Shown here one piece after another: positions 35,525 to 47,587 of a stretch of 64,000 nucleotides of DNA. Location: the NCBI GenBank assembly GCA_028274465.1, contig CM051457.1:46222362-46286361 (forward strand). Reading direction: 5' to 3'. The position numbers and the translations under genes are program-made. The first letter of the stretch is position 1. The number at the start of each line of letters is the position of its first letter. The notes under the pieces are model-generated. The model had not been told where the DNA came from. It worked only from the letters and a program-made list of their open reading frames with translations, and searched no databases. This DNA comes from Plantago ovata (Eukaryota; Streptophyta; Magnoliopsida; Lamiales; Plantaginaceae).

Positions 35525-37248
35525 CTAGAGACCGAGAGGTGGCTGGCCTCCAAACTGCTGGGCCAGCTGTTTGATATAATCCTTCATCTTCTCATGCTCG
35601 TCGCGCATCTGAGCATTGTCCTCAGCCTGCTTTTGGAGTTGCTTCTTAAGCCGCTCGATCTCGTTGTCCTTCTGTGACCGGCTCTTCCCCGACTGATGCA
35701 CGGATCCAGATAGGGTGATGCTCGGCGCCAAACTCCCCACGCCGTAAATACGACCCTTCGAGTTGATCCCATCAATCTCCAACATGATGTCATTTTTTTC
35801 TTGGGGTGTGAGATCCGTGACCCTCACTGGTCCTCGTACTCCTTCTGAAATTGCAAAACATGTGTAAGTATGAACAATTAATAAATGATATACATATTTG
35901 AAAGAAGGCATATGTGGCAATGAAGTTATATTAATTGAGAACATACCGCCATCAAGGTCGCCCATCTGTCTGTCCACTCCCCTTTTATTCTTGTCATTGT
36001 GGGTATTCTCGAGGCGCTCATAGTACGTCAACTCGTTCCCCTTAGTCATCTTCGACAAACAAAGAAAACACTTGTTACATTTTGAAAGCAATAATATCTT
36101 TTGTTAGCTTCAAAAAGCAATAAATACCTTGTAAAATAGAAAAACAGTATTAATAATTAGCAAAAAGAAGATGCAAGCTTCCAAATGAATCAAATATTAA
36201 TAGAATAGACCATAATATATATTCAATGACTTACCGCATCCAAGTGACGGGTCAACTGGCCCCTCTGCCCTAGAAAGTGCACTGCCACCCCAGTCCCCTC
36301 GCGCGGCTTAGTAGATCGGTTTAGCTTGTTCTGCTTCGCTTTGTCCACAGTTTGTTTCTCATCCCAGTCCCAGTAAGCGAGCCACTCGGGCCAGCTCCTC
36401 AATCCCTGCAGGCCTAACCTCACCTTTCTTTGCATCGTAGATCGCATTCTTATATATCTCCGAGCAGTCATGCTCAAATGCAAACCACAACTCTTTCTTC
36501 AGGCGGTTCGGGAGGAAGAACTCCTCCTACAACATTCCATTATAAATCAAGTAGCGTAACATCAATCAGTATCAAAACTACAAACAAGTCTATGACTACA
36601 ACAAATCATCCAACTATAAAACAACCAACAATGATTCTGGTAGAATTGGTAATGTACATAAATCTACAAGTAAACTACTACAACAAATGCAATTAATATT
36701 CCCTTTGATCTCAACAAGAAAAGAAAAGAGATTTCAATTTCAGTTGTAAAAAGTAAAAACATATTAGTAGTGGACCCTATAATAATAAGCAACTTACCTC
36801 TAGGGCATTGAAAAACTCCAACTTCCTATCTTTCGTGACGGTATGCCATGTTGCTCCACCCATACTAGGAAGATCCAACTTCTTCAAAATCAAACTTCTC
36901 AAGGTCTTGGTAACAGAACGTGGCATCAGCCTTTTTAACATAGCGACAAAAACAACACCAACCACAAGTCTAAATAAAACCATGCACAAGTCCAAAAACA
37001 CACAAGTCTAAATAAAATCTTCATGATACTCACGTATTCCCCACCGGAAATAGAACCTCCTTCTCCATATACACTGCCCCCTTCTTGTAGGTCACGTACG
37101 GACAACCGTCGTTCGGTAACTCACCAAAGCCCCCCACGGCTGACCCCTCACTGGACTTTCCCTCTATACCATCCTCAGAATATGAGTCCGACTCGCTAGC
37201 ATAACTGCTCGATGAACCGAAGAACTTAGGCTTCTTCGGTCTAGGCAT
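35525..37248 (-). pseudogene. CACTA TNP1-like protein (Transposase_24 type)
   Basis: The minus-strand start ATG is at 37248-37246, just after an acceptor (TTTATGCAG). Exon 1 (37248-37034) encodes an MPRPKKPKFFGSSSS start and a Ser/Glu-rich stretch. A second exon (about 36928-36798) encodes SLILKKLDLPSMGGATWHTV. The third (36522-36237) encodes PNRLKKELWFAFEHDCSEIY and, after a frame change, WPEWLAYWDWDEKQ and NKLNRSTKPREGTG; the last two are typical of plant Ptta/En/Spm Transposase_24 proteins. A fourth exon (about 36051-35947) begins KMTKGNELTYYERLENTH. The final exon (35845-35525) ends in a coiled coil (EIERLKKQLQKQAEDNAQ) and FGGQPPLGL. Such proteins bind subterminal repeats. The frame break in exon 3 suggests a pseudogene, but my exon limits may be at fault. 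Confidence 0.75.
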
Positions 37249-38387
37249 GATGATCTGCATAAACATTAAGTTTCAAGAATTGTTCATTTGATCATGAAGG
37301 AAAATAAGAAAGAGCACAACTTAATCTATGCATGCATATAAACAGCTCACAATGTTGCATACATGTATAACAGAAGCAGTTAATAGATTTCATGCGTGGT
37401 GGAAGTACAAGTAACTCTGACCAACTTAAGATGAACATAAAGAGTTGCAGAAATTCTAGTAACTTATTCAGTACCTAAATTAGTACTAGTCCTTTACTAT
37501 TAGCAAGTCAAATATTCAGTACCTAACCAACTCCAGAAAATCTCTGTTCACTACAAAATCAAAAGCTTAATTATTGCATTTTAGTAACTTATTATTCAGT
37601 ACATAAATTAGTACTAAGATTCTCAACATACCGTGCTAATTACGAATTCTAGTACTCTTCTGCGTTCAAACTTCAAATAGCAATAGAATACTAGCAACGC
37701 ATTGAGTCAGACATGAGCAATAGAATACTACCGTAAATCTTTGGGAATCTAATTAGTCAACTGATTGAACCCAAGAACCCTAAACCCAAGAACGAACCGA
37801 CACTAAATCTATGAATTATCCGATTTCAACCATAAACAACTACATAATAGAACATACACTACTAATACAAAGTATACGATTGATAGAAATAGTTCAAATT
37901 GAAAAAAATAAAAAATAATGAAAGTTAGGGTTAGAATTAGTACCTTCGATTTGGAAAACAGTAACCAATGAAATCACGAACTTGTCCACCCAACTTTCTT
38001 GTCAAACAAGCTTTGATTAGACACCAAGAACACAAACAATGATGGAGTAGTGATACATATATAGGAAAGGGGGAAATGGAGTTTTGAGGAGAAGAAAGAA
38101 GAAGGGGCGAGAAGAAGAAGGAACCTCTCTGTAAATGAGAGCTGAGCGAGAGCGAGGTAAAAAATAAAATATTATTTTCCTTTTTTTTTTCTTTATTAAT
38201 TAACAGTCAAGAGAAGGGAGAGACGGCACTAAAATAGCGACGGATAAGCTCATCAGTCGCTATCTAGTGGGGGATTGGATCTTCTCAAAAACGAACTGTG
38301 CTTAGAGCGCACTTCGTCATTATCCGTCGCTAAATTTTGCTATCCGTCGCTACCCATCCCTCGCTAAATGTCTGATTTCTTGTAGTG

Positions 38388-39298
38388 GAGAAAGACAGAC
38401 GACCAACAACGACAATATAAGAGTTGAGATTTGAGATCTGAAAAAGTCGACTGGGGGCTGGGATTTGAGAGATTCAATTTGAGGAGATGCAATTTGGGGT
38501 AAAAACCCAGAGATTGATCTTTTGAACCCGCTTCAAGCCGTGATTACTAATCAACCAATCTAACTTGGGTAAAATAAACATAAGAACTGATGTTTACTTT
38601 GACTTAATTCTTTAAGCTATGCGTATCGATTTGAGTTGCTAATGGTGGGGTTAGACTCTATTCTTTTCGTCTAAACAAAACTGAATTGAGTTGAACTGAA
38701 TGAAACTAAGTTGAGCTGAGCTGAACTGAACGAAGTTGAAAAGAACTGAACTTAATGCATTTGAATTGAACTTAATGCATCTGAACTGAACTGAACTTAA
38801 TTAATGCATCTGAATTGAACCTGAAATAATCAATTTTCAGACGAAGATAACAGAGCCTTAGTCTAGTCGATTTGGGGGGTGTGAACCGAGGGAGATAAAG
38901 AAACTATGAAATTACATTGGTTCCATTAACATAAAAGTTAATCGTGTTAAGCTTTGTGTAAGTTGAAAATTTTGTTGAGCAATTTGTGTGCAATTTGGAA
39001 TAAAATAGACGGTTTCAGTGCAATATCAAAATCATGAAAAATGTTTTAATGTAAATTTTTTCTAAATTTTATACGTTTAATTTTTTAGATTGTTTACGTA
39101 TTCCTTTTTTGTTTGATTTTTTAAATTGTTTACGTTTTTATTTTTGATAATATTTTATCTCACAACTTTACTATAGGTCATGCAACTAAATCCACTCATT
39201 ATACCAATTTCTAAATCGGTTCCAAAAGTAAGCGTATACTTCCGTAAAAAAACAAATGAGTATAAAGTTTGAGAGAAAAATATAAATTTAATTACTAC
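38388..39298. other. Intergenic stretch with a degenerate (TGAAC)n repeat
   Basis: No gene is visible. At about 38690-38830 there is a degenerate repeat of TGAAC/CTGAA units with embedded TTAATGCATCTGAA repeats. The rest is AT-rich and unassigned. Confidence 0.6.
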
Positions 39299-39300
39299 TA

Positions 39301-40280
39301 CAGTATAACCTCTATAAATTAATAACATTGGGACCGTGAAAATTTATTATCTTATCCAGATTTTAAATTTATGTATTTACATAGTAGCTAATCCGTAAAC
39401 TTGTAAACTTCGTTTCGATCATTCACCTAACACTACATGTTACATCTAAGATCCAACCATGTGATGTTGAGATCATTCAATTTCAAGATGCATTATCCCA
39501 ATTAACGATTTTATCGAACTCTATTTGAATGTTATGAAATTGATATTCCCTATCCAGAGAAGATAAACATCTTGCAAGCAATCAATCTTGTAATTTCAAA
39601 TTGGACAACTGATGTTAAAAAGAATGCAATTGCTAATTATTTCCGTCATTGTAAGCTTCGAACGATAGATACAGAGAATTCAGAAATTCCCCCATTGAAC
39701 GACGGAGGCATATTCATGAGCTTCATGTCTTAATTTAAGAGTTGAACTATCGATCGTAACAAAATGGATGTTGAGGAACTTTTAAACTACCCTAGAGAAA
39801 AAATGTGACCGAGCTGCTAACCGATGAACAACTCACTGTAGACATCATGGGACATGACAAAAATGACGAAGTTGAAGATGATAGTCTAAAAGAAGCAATA
39901 CATGCGACACTCACATTGAATAGTTTTCTAGTTTCTACTATAGCATGAACATTCCACGTCGGAGTTTCTAACTGCACTTAGAAAATTTAAAAATCATGTA
40001 TTGGGAGATATAAATTTCAATAAAAAACAACTAACTATGGTGTTACTTTTCATGAAAGTTGGGTAATTTAGTTACATATATATATTTTTTAATAAACTTA
40101 GTGAATTATTAATTTATGTATCGGATGTGACCTATTTGGTTTTAAGAAAAATTATTATTTTATAATATTAGTCAGGTTATTAATTTATGACTTTGGTCCC
40201 AAGTCGGGAGGGGAGAAAATTATTATTTAGTCCAGATTATTATTTTATTAGGTGAAGTATTAATTTATGGAGGTTCCATG
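39301..40280 (+). mobile_element. Pogo/Tigger-like (Lemi1-type) DNA transposon remnant (TSD TA)
   Basis: The left end CAGTATAACCTCTATAAATT and the right end AATTTATGGAGGTTCCATG are inverted and flanked by TA (39299-39300 and 40281-40282). The ends are of the CAGTAAAACCTCTATAAATT type known from plant pogo elements such as Lemi1. Inside, on the + strand, transposase fragments read INLVISNWTTDVKKNAIANY and FRHCKLRT (about 39575-39660). A following acidic segment (LLTDEQLTVDIMGHD, about 39805-39860) resembles the C-terminal part of plant Tigger-like transposases. Stops and frame breaks abound, and the 980-bp length means most of the transposase is gone. Confidence 0.85.
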
Positions 40281-40341
40281 TACTAAGAATTAAAATTGGG
40301 GTTTAATTTAAGTCCAAAATTACATCCCCCTGTGTTGTTCT

Positions 40342-43300
40342 TTGTTACTAACAAAACTACCAATGTTATCGTCTTCTTCTTCATTGATGCTGCGGCGGTT
40401 CTGCTGCTCCAGCGCCGTCACTTCTCAGCGGTCCTCCCTCCCATTTCAGAAGAAGCGTGTTGTCTTCTTAGGCTCTCCTCAGGTCTTTCAATCAACTCTA
40501 TTTCTAAAGAAGCGTATTGAAATTCAAGCATTTCTAATTGGAACATAATGAGTTGTCATTTAGGTTTCTGCTTCTGTTCTTGATGCTCTCTTCAATGCCT
40601 CCAATTCCCCAGACTCCATATTCGAGGTACTTAGTAGCTCAGCATTGTTTCTTTTCGGCTAATTGCTCATTACAATCTCTTCTGTATTGTTGCTGCTTTT
40701 TATTTCTAAGTTTAATTTTTGCCCTAGAAGCTTAATTTTAATTTATCTTATGTTATGTGTGTGCATTTCGGAGGCGTGTTTGACTTTTTCAGGTCAAAAT
40801 TTTCAACCTGAGTCCGGATTACTCTAAATTTATAACAAAAAACATTATGAAAATAGAACCTAAATTTTTATAATATAATTTTATTAAATAATTTATCATT
40901 ATAGTTTAAGATTAATTCGGAGTCAAAAGTCAAACTCAAACTGATTAATTTCTACCGGGAGGGAGTATTTCTGATGAAATGTTTTGAAAATCTTGTGGTT
41001 GAGTTTGTTGTTTTGTTCAAAGAACATTCTTATTAAATTTATCAAGTGTTAATAGCGTTCAGATTAAATTTATCAAGTGTTAATAGCGTTCATATTTTCG
41101 CTTACAATCGAAGTTTAGCTCCGTAATCACGTGAGTTTTTGTATAATGTGGACATTTTTTTTTATGTATGTACGTGTATTCATATGTTTAGTCATTTCTT
41201 TACCTTACATTTGTAGTTATATTTAGCAGGAGAAGTGATGAGCTAGTTCATAATGGGTTTTCAACCTGTAGGATACGATTGGTACCGTAATATGGATATA
41301 GAATGTAGTATGTTTACATTGGTTGTTCTTTGATGTTCCGCAGGTTGCAGCGATTGTGACCCAGCCGCCTTCTGGTAGGGATAGAGGCAGAAAGGTCATG
41401 CCTTCTCCAGTTGCACAACACGCCCTTGATAGAGGTTTCTCACCTGATTTAATCTTCACGCCAGTGAAAGCTGGTGAGGTAACATTGTTCCTATAGTTGT
41501 TTAATTCAGCTTACCAACATTTATTCTTAACTATGAGCTGTTGTTTAGTACTCTGACTGTGGCTTTGCCACCTGTTCCTGTGATACTAAAGATAGACATT
41601 CAAAAATGATTTCCCATACACAAATAGGAGTATCTCTTAACTCTTTGTTCGAAGAGGTTCCAGTTAGTTTTGTTGGGACATAACAACAATAACCCTACTT
41701 TTATCTTTTTTCCTCCATCCTAATGAGATTGACCAAGTTTGAGTGTTGTTAGAGAAAAATTTATAAGGGAGCGTGTAATCCTGTAAATCACTGGTTATCA
41801 AAGGAAATTCTGAGCATGTTTTAAATCCTTTTCTCCTGACATGAATAAGCTCTAGGAAGTAGCTGGAATGTTGAGACCAAAGATTCTTTGGCTCTTTAAG
41901 TAGGTACATCTGCTCAAACTTGCTTTAACTGTATGCTAATAACAGCTGTGTTGCCTTTTTTTTTTTTCCTCGAGTAAGAAAGTGTAGTATTAGGATTATC
42001 CGTTGGACTGAGGGGTTATTTGTGCTTTCACTTCAAAATGAGAGCTTAGAAGCGTTGTATGGCATGTCTCTGGTTGCACCATAGTACCATACATCTCGCT
42101 AGTGTCGAAGTATTATAGATCATGATTCTTCTAGCTGCTGTGACACGTCTCCAGTAAATATCATGAACAGCTAAGCTGTTTGATATAAAATATTTATGTA
42201 TTCATGTTGACCTGCAGGAGTCATTTCTAGGCAGCTTCCAAGCTTTGGAGCCTGACCTTTGTGTCACTGCTGCATATGGGAATATTTTACCAACAAAATT
42301 CCTTAAGATTCCATCAAAGGGTTAGTTAAAGCTACAATACAAGTGTATAATTTTACAATATGCAAAATTATACTTCTTTATTATATACATTGCCTTTATT
42401 CTTTACTAACTGAGTAACTTTTGGTAATACTAGAGTTCTTGTGTTTAGTTAATGTTCCTCTTGTATTGTAAAAAAAGTCCTTTCAATGGATTGTGCTTAA
42501 GCTTGAAGTGCACAAATAGGAGTTGATATGCATGCAAGTCCGAAGAGGTCCAATGTAGAGAGTAAAAACTTGAGGCTAACGGTTTCATCATAACTCATTG
42601 GTGCTGTTCCTTTATCGATCAGGATTTTTCTCTGTTTTATCTCAACAAGATGATTTATGATTCTGGTGTAACTCTTGAGCACTACCAATTTAGAATATTG
42701 TTTCAGTGTAAATAAGCTGAAGTGTGCTATTAGAAACCTTATTTTAAGGGTCATGAGTCAGACTTATGCACAGATGACCAAATATCTGTATCTGATCACT
42801 ATCACATAGCAGCTCGGAAGTATTTTAATTGCGATGAAGTTAAACTAAAAGAATTTTTGTAGTCAGTTATTTTACTTCAATCAACTGTATGTTTTTCTTG
42901 TCTCATTATTTTTTGTCCAGCATACATTGTTGTAAGATTAATTATGTGTAATTCCTAGGGCTGATTATTTTAATATTCTCTAGCCTATTACACCATATGT
43001 CAATGGCTGACATCCCACTGTCTCAGATTTGAGTGCAATCTTGCAGGGACGGTTAACATACACCCTAGCTTGCTCCCTCTGTATCGTGGAGCAGCACCTG
43101 TTCAGAGGGCTCTTCAGGTCTTACTTCCTGTTGCTGATGATCGTCAAGTATTTTACTGCTCGATGTATCTTTTTTACCAAATAAAGTGAAAATTTTCAAC
43201 AGGACGGTGTGAGAGAAACTGGAGTTTCATTGGCATACACTGTACGTCAGTTGGATGCTGGTCCTGTTATTGCTTTTGACAAAGTAGAAATTGATGATCA

Positions 43301-45499
43301 AATAAAGGTACTTATAGTTTGTATTTAGTGTTCATATTTGCTTAATTCCACTAAGACTTTGAAACAAAACTTCATCTATTCTTGGTAATGGCTACCTGTA
43401 CTCAATTGTGATTGCAATTGTTTGAAGTACGATACGTTTACATATAGATCGACTAGTATCGGTATTTTTCAGTTTCATAACCATCCCTACTAAACCTCTT
43501 TAATATGAACTCAATAGAGTTTTAACCATCTTAAATACTTCATTCTAGACTTACAAATTCCACCAATGTTTTTCAGAATCAGCAATGTGCCGATTATCTA
43601 AGTAGTCTCCTTGTTTATTTTTTACATTACTTTTCTGACATAGCAATATGTGATATTTTTACAGGCACCAGAGTTGCTGGAGTTACTTTTTGCTCAAGGT
43701 TTGTTTTCCTCTTTAATGCCACAAATCTCCAAAGATAAATTGTCTTCTGTGTTCCTTGTGTATATTGAGAATTCAATTCTAAAAATTAAGATTTGCAGAA
43801 ATGAGATGTAATGCTCTCGGGGGTTTTTGGCTGTTCTTTATTTGATCTCAGTTCAATGACATACTAACTTTGTCCACCCACACACACACACACACAAAAG
43901 GAAAGGTTCTCTGGCTTTCTAAAGTTAAATTAATGCAGGGTCGAAACTTCTGATCCGTGAGATTCCGTCAATACTTGATGGTTCAGCTACAGAGAAAGCT
44001 GTGTCACAAGATGACTCAAAAGCTACATTGGCTCCAAAAGTAAGAAGTTCTATTCCATATATGTTGTGATCTGCACATAGCCCAACACATGTTATTTTTC
44101 TGTTAAAGTTTTTTTTTTTTTTTAAAGAATACTCTCTCCTTTGTGCGGACTTCACAAATGTTATTAATAGATAGTCTTGCATGCTTTAATAGCTCTAGGA
44201 TGATATCTGATGTTGTAATAGGTTTAGAGTGATTCAAGTTACTATAATTTGAGATAGCTAAGCATTTTGGATATTTGCGTATCAAATTTCCTCAAGTGGT
44301 TGAACAGTTTAGAACCTTAGATTAAGATTTGAAGTTGCATGATTTCTTTGTAATTTGTGCAGATAAATCCAGAAGACGCATGGCTATCTTTCGATGAAGA
44401 TGCTGCAATCCTTCACAACAAGGTAGTACTTGAATTTCAAGTTCATCTGAAATATGACATGCAACATTTCAGGTTCGTGCATTTGCAGGCTGGCCAGGAA
44501 CTCGGGCAAAAGTTTCAGTGGTTGGCCCTGACAACGGTAGCTCGAGCATTATAGAGCTTAAAGTCATCACTACAAGAGTTCACAATGATAAAGAAATTCA
44601 GCTTGGTGAAACAGATGATGTAACCTACCGGAAAGGTTCTTTGTTATTTCCATGTGGCAGTGGTACCATGCTGGAGGTAATCCATGATTCTTATAAACGA
44701 AAATTTATATGCTTGCAAAGAGGTTCATATGCCAAAAATTGTATTTCTGCTTCCTTATAAATTATGCCTTACATTTTTCACTTCATTCCACATTCATATG
44801 ATTTTAGAAGACAGGGGATTCCTTCAATCCTTTCAAATCTCTAAATATATTTTGGTTAAAAGAGAGTAGGAACAAGTTCCCTATTTTAAAAATGATCCAC
44901 AATAAATAGGGATTTATTGTATATTCCCTAAAACTAAGCATGCTTAAAACCTTTTAAGCTAAACCAAGACATGAATAGAATAGGTAAACTTGTAAAATGT
45001 TATGTTAATAAGAACCACAATAAGTTTTAGGGAGGAGTTTAGAGCAGGTTCAATGGAAAATTTATAGGTGATCTTAGATATGTTGGCAAAGGAAAAATGA
45101 AGTCTTAAGGCGCATAAGTTAAGTTCGTAGTTCCATATTTATTCGGAGTAGAACGATTCATGATTAGACTATTTTAATATTGTAGTAATGCGTGAAAGAA
45201 AAAATTCCTCTTAAATTTAGTCATAAAACTTGCTCTATTCTGATAAATAATGCTTGCCTAACAATTTTGGTGAGACAATGACTTTCTTTTGTATTATTGT
45301 ATGAAGATAGAAATGTGATGTTGCTAGGCACGTTGGTAAAACTACAGTAGTTTTGTATAATGACACTAGTTGACTTAATACATGCTTTGTTCATTTTAAT
45401 AACTTACAGGTGCTTGAGGTCCAACTTCCTGGTAAAAAAGTAGTAAATGCCGCCTCGTTCTGGAATGGTTTGAGAGGCCAAAAGCTAAAGAAGTTATGA
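40342..45499 (+). CDS. Methionyl-tRNA formyltransferase, organellar
   Basis: This enzyme transfers a formyl group from 10-formyl-tetrahydrofolate to initiator Met-tRNA in mitochondria and/or plastids. Eleven coding exons join in frame: 40342-40482, 40564-40626, 41344-41478, 42218-42320, 43047-43117, 43203-43307, 43665-43698, 43939-44039, 44363-44422, 44473-44676 and 45410-45499. Together they give 368 aa, normal for the family, with GT-AG introns. The Ser/Arg-rich start (MLSSSSSLMLRRFCCSS) looks like a transit peptide, and the enzyme proper begins at VVFLGSPQ. The formyltransferase domain has Asn151, His153 (NIHPSLLPLYRGAAPVQ) and Asp189 (TVRQLDAGPVI). The 36-residue spacing between His and Asp fits the known catalytic trio. 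The C-terminal OB-like domain includes RAFAGWPGTRAKV and ends NGLRGQKLKKL. No stop or frameshift is seen, so it looks functional. A pogo-like element ends 61 bp before the ATG. Confidence 0.96.
40790..40968. repeat. Possible mariner/Stowaway-type MITE remnant in intron 2 of the formyltransferase gene
   Basis: The stretch ends in GGGAGGGAGTA (40958-40968), the usual end of plant mariner-like MITEs. It is AT-rich with AATTCGGAGTCAAAAGTC-type sequence before that. The left end is not clean. Confidence 0.4.
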
Positions 45500-46350
45500 T
45501 CAATTATATGCTTACAATCTTGCAAAATCAGGTAAATATAAAACTCACCACTCTATCCACTATCAATCTTCCCCCCGCCCCCCCTCTCATCGCTGCACAT
45601 CTGTGTTCCAAGTCCCTAGGATCTTAACCTTTTTACTGAGTACATTTGAAATGTGTCCATGAGTTATGCTACATAAGGTGAGGTGTGATTTTGCATGATG
45701 AGCCTTTAATGTATTTGACCACTGCAATTCGCTCTATTCGAAACTAGCCACCTGGTGTTGATTGATTCAAAAACTTATGACATTGAAAGGTTCTTGACCA
45801 ACTTACTCACTTGATCGAATGTTCCTATTTGCTCTCATTTGTTGGCCAGCAGCTGCTCTCATTTGTTGGCCAGCTTGTTGATCAACTCCTATTTTCTGAA
45901 TTTAACATCGATGACACCTGTCCGAGACCGAGACTCTGAATTTTTGTCGACTGAAACAGTTTGGAAATCCATAATGTCATTTTTGGAAGTTCGGTTCAAT
46001 GTAATAAAGATCCAAAAGATTATTTATCTGATGTCAGAAATGCATACGTGAGCTTTCTTGGACTTGCTAGGCACCGTGTTTAGTAACTGATTGGAATGAC
46101 GCATGTTGCATAAATGCAGGAAAGATGTTCGATCCATTATGCCTATCAAGATCAATTCAGTTCTTCAAGGAAGGATCTGCATCGAACTCCTTCAAGAACT
46201 AGCAGAATTCGCTGTCTCAGTTCTGGTTAGATTTCAGGAAATTATCTGTTCATCTGTTGCTGCAACTTTGTTGAGGTTTAGCTGTGTGGATGAAGAGTCT
46301 GCATTCACTTGCAAACGCCATTACCGTCATTTAATTTATTTTTAATAAAT
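45500..46350 (+). other. 3' UTR of the formyltransferase gene with possible intron
   Basis: After the TGA at 45499 the sequence reads CAAAATCAG/GTAAATAT (donor at about 45532). Near 46120 an acceptor AAATGCAG/GAAAG is followed by non-coding but exon-like sequence. This suggests an intron of about 590 bp in the 3' UTR. No other gene is visible in the interval. Confidence 0.45.
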
Positions 46351-47587
46351 TCTTTTTTCAGAAAATCAAAAAGCTATAAAAAAGATGAGAAATGAAGCCA
46401 GTTTTTCATGCATGTTTCCTTCTTATTTCTTGGAAAAAAAACGCGGCAATGCTGTAAGAACAGGATTGTAGTATGATGGAAACAATAATTAGTGGAAATT
46501 ATTTGAATTAAAAATTAAAAAGGCGAATACACCGTCAACAGTTGAATGAAAATGAAAGCAAGTAACAGTAAAGCACTTTACAACAGTTCTCACACTTATC
46601 ATATCAATATAAAAAAATATACAAAATCTGAAAGCACTTACTGGTAATGATGGTTTTTGAACCACATTAAACATAGTTTCTGGGCATTAATTTGCTTTTT
46701 ACTTGTTAAATATTTTTGCTGTAAACATTTTCTACGCACAGCTTGTTTATTGCTCATAGGCTGGATATATATTATATAGCCTTTTGCTGTTGTATCACTT
46801 TGCTGCTGAAATTCTGAAAAGTTTGTCATAATTCCCTGTGAACGTAATTTTATTGCACCAAGTGTTTTCTTCTAGAGGGCGTTTTTTTTTTTTTTTTTTC
46901 TTTTTTTGATAGAGGTGAAAAAGGTAAAAATGTTCGGTTTTATCCTCTAATACAATCAAAACATTGTACCTCTGATTAAAAACTAACGGTGATCATGATC
47001 CGGATTAAAGAGCTAAGGTTTTGAGAAAAAACAAGTTGAAAGAGCCAGTACCCCAAATAAGGTCAGATTGTTGATGGTTCTCATGATCCGGATTAGTAGT
47101 ACGTAGTGAATACCAATGGGAAACCAAAAATACACAATTCAATTCAGAAGACATTTTATTATATATTCATGTCGATTCTGATTCTTGCAGACGAAATATA
47201 ATTGAACCAGAACAAAGTAGTTACTCCGTCCCGGATTAAGTTTAACACAAACATTATTCTTTTGACTTTTTATAAAGTCCGTTTGATCTCAAATTAATCA
47301 TAAATCATACGGGGCACCAAGTGCAACTACGGTGTCTTACTCTATATTAAAAACAATATCTACAACATAAATTGGACTATAGATATAAACATGGCCCTGT
47401 GACACTAGTTTAGGAGGCTCCAGCATAAAATAATGGTATACAAAACATTTGAATATATGGCACACAAACTTTAACAGTATATAGTAGGTCAGGCCAGTTT
47501 CTTGGGGGTCCAACAAGCTCACTAGGTGCATAAATATGGGGGAGCCTTGTTGATTGCTTTCTGCAGAAAAGAAGAAATTAATCAACA
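46351..47587. other. Intergenic region upstream of the HIPP gene
   Basis: No gene is supported. A T-run lies at about 46879-46899. A mariner/Stowaway-like start ACTCCGTCCCGGATTAAG (47223-47240) has no matching right end. The phrase CATGATCCGGATTA occurs twice (46994 and 47081). The promoter and 5' UTR of the HIPP gene should lie in the last few hundred bases. Confidence 0.5.

Larger units (their letters stand above)
31332..38157. repeat. Direct repeat of about 430 bp flanking the TNP1-like gene
   Basis: Copy 1 is 31332-31516 continuing at 35062-35330 once element D is removed. Copy 2 is 37722-38157. Both contain AATACTACCGTAAATC, the phrase GTTAGGGTTAGAATTAG and an A/G-rich end GAGAGCTGAGCGAGAGCGAG. 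Copy 2 is the upstream region of the minus-strand gene. Copy 1 lies beyond its 3' end, which implies a tandem or duplicated gene unit. Confidence 0.85.
31332..38387 (-). mobile_element. Outer CACTA element with TNP1-like gene (left end not in window)
   Basis: The right end at about 38373-38387 reads TGATTTCTTGTAGTG. Subterminal repeats of the type TAGCGACGGATA / TATCCGTCGCTA lie at 38230-38365. The minus-strand gene at 35525-37248 has Transposase_24-like features. Two copies of a roughly 430-bp direct repeat flank the gene. Copy 1 is 31332-31516 plus 35062-35330, split by another CACTA. Copy 2 is 37722-38157. The left end is not in the window because a second CACTA element (ending 31331) has inserted at the AGA before copy 1. 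Confidence 0.7.
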
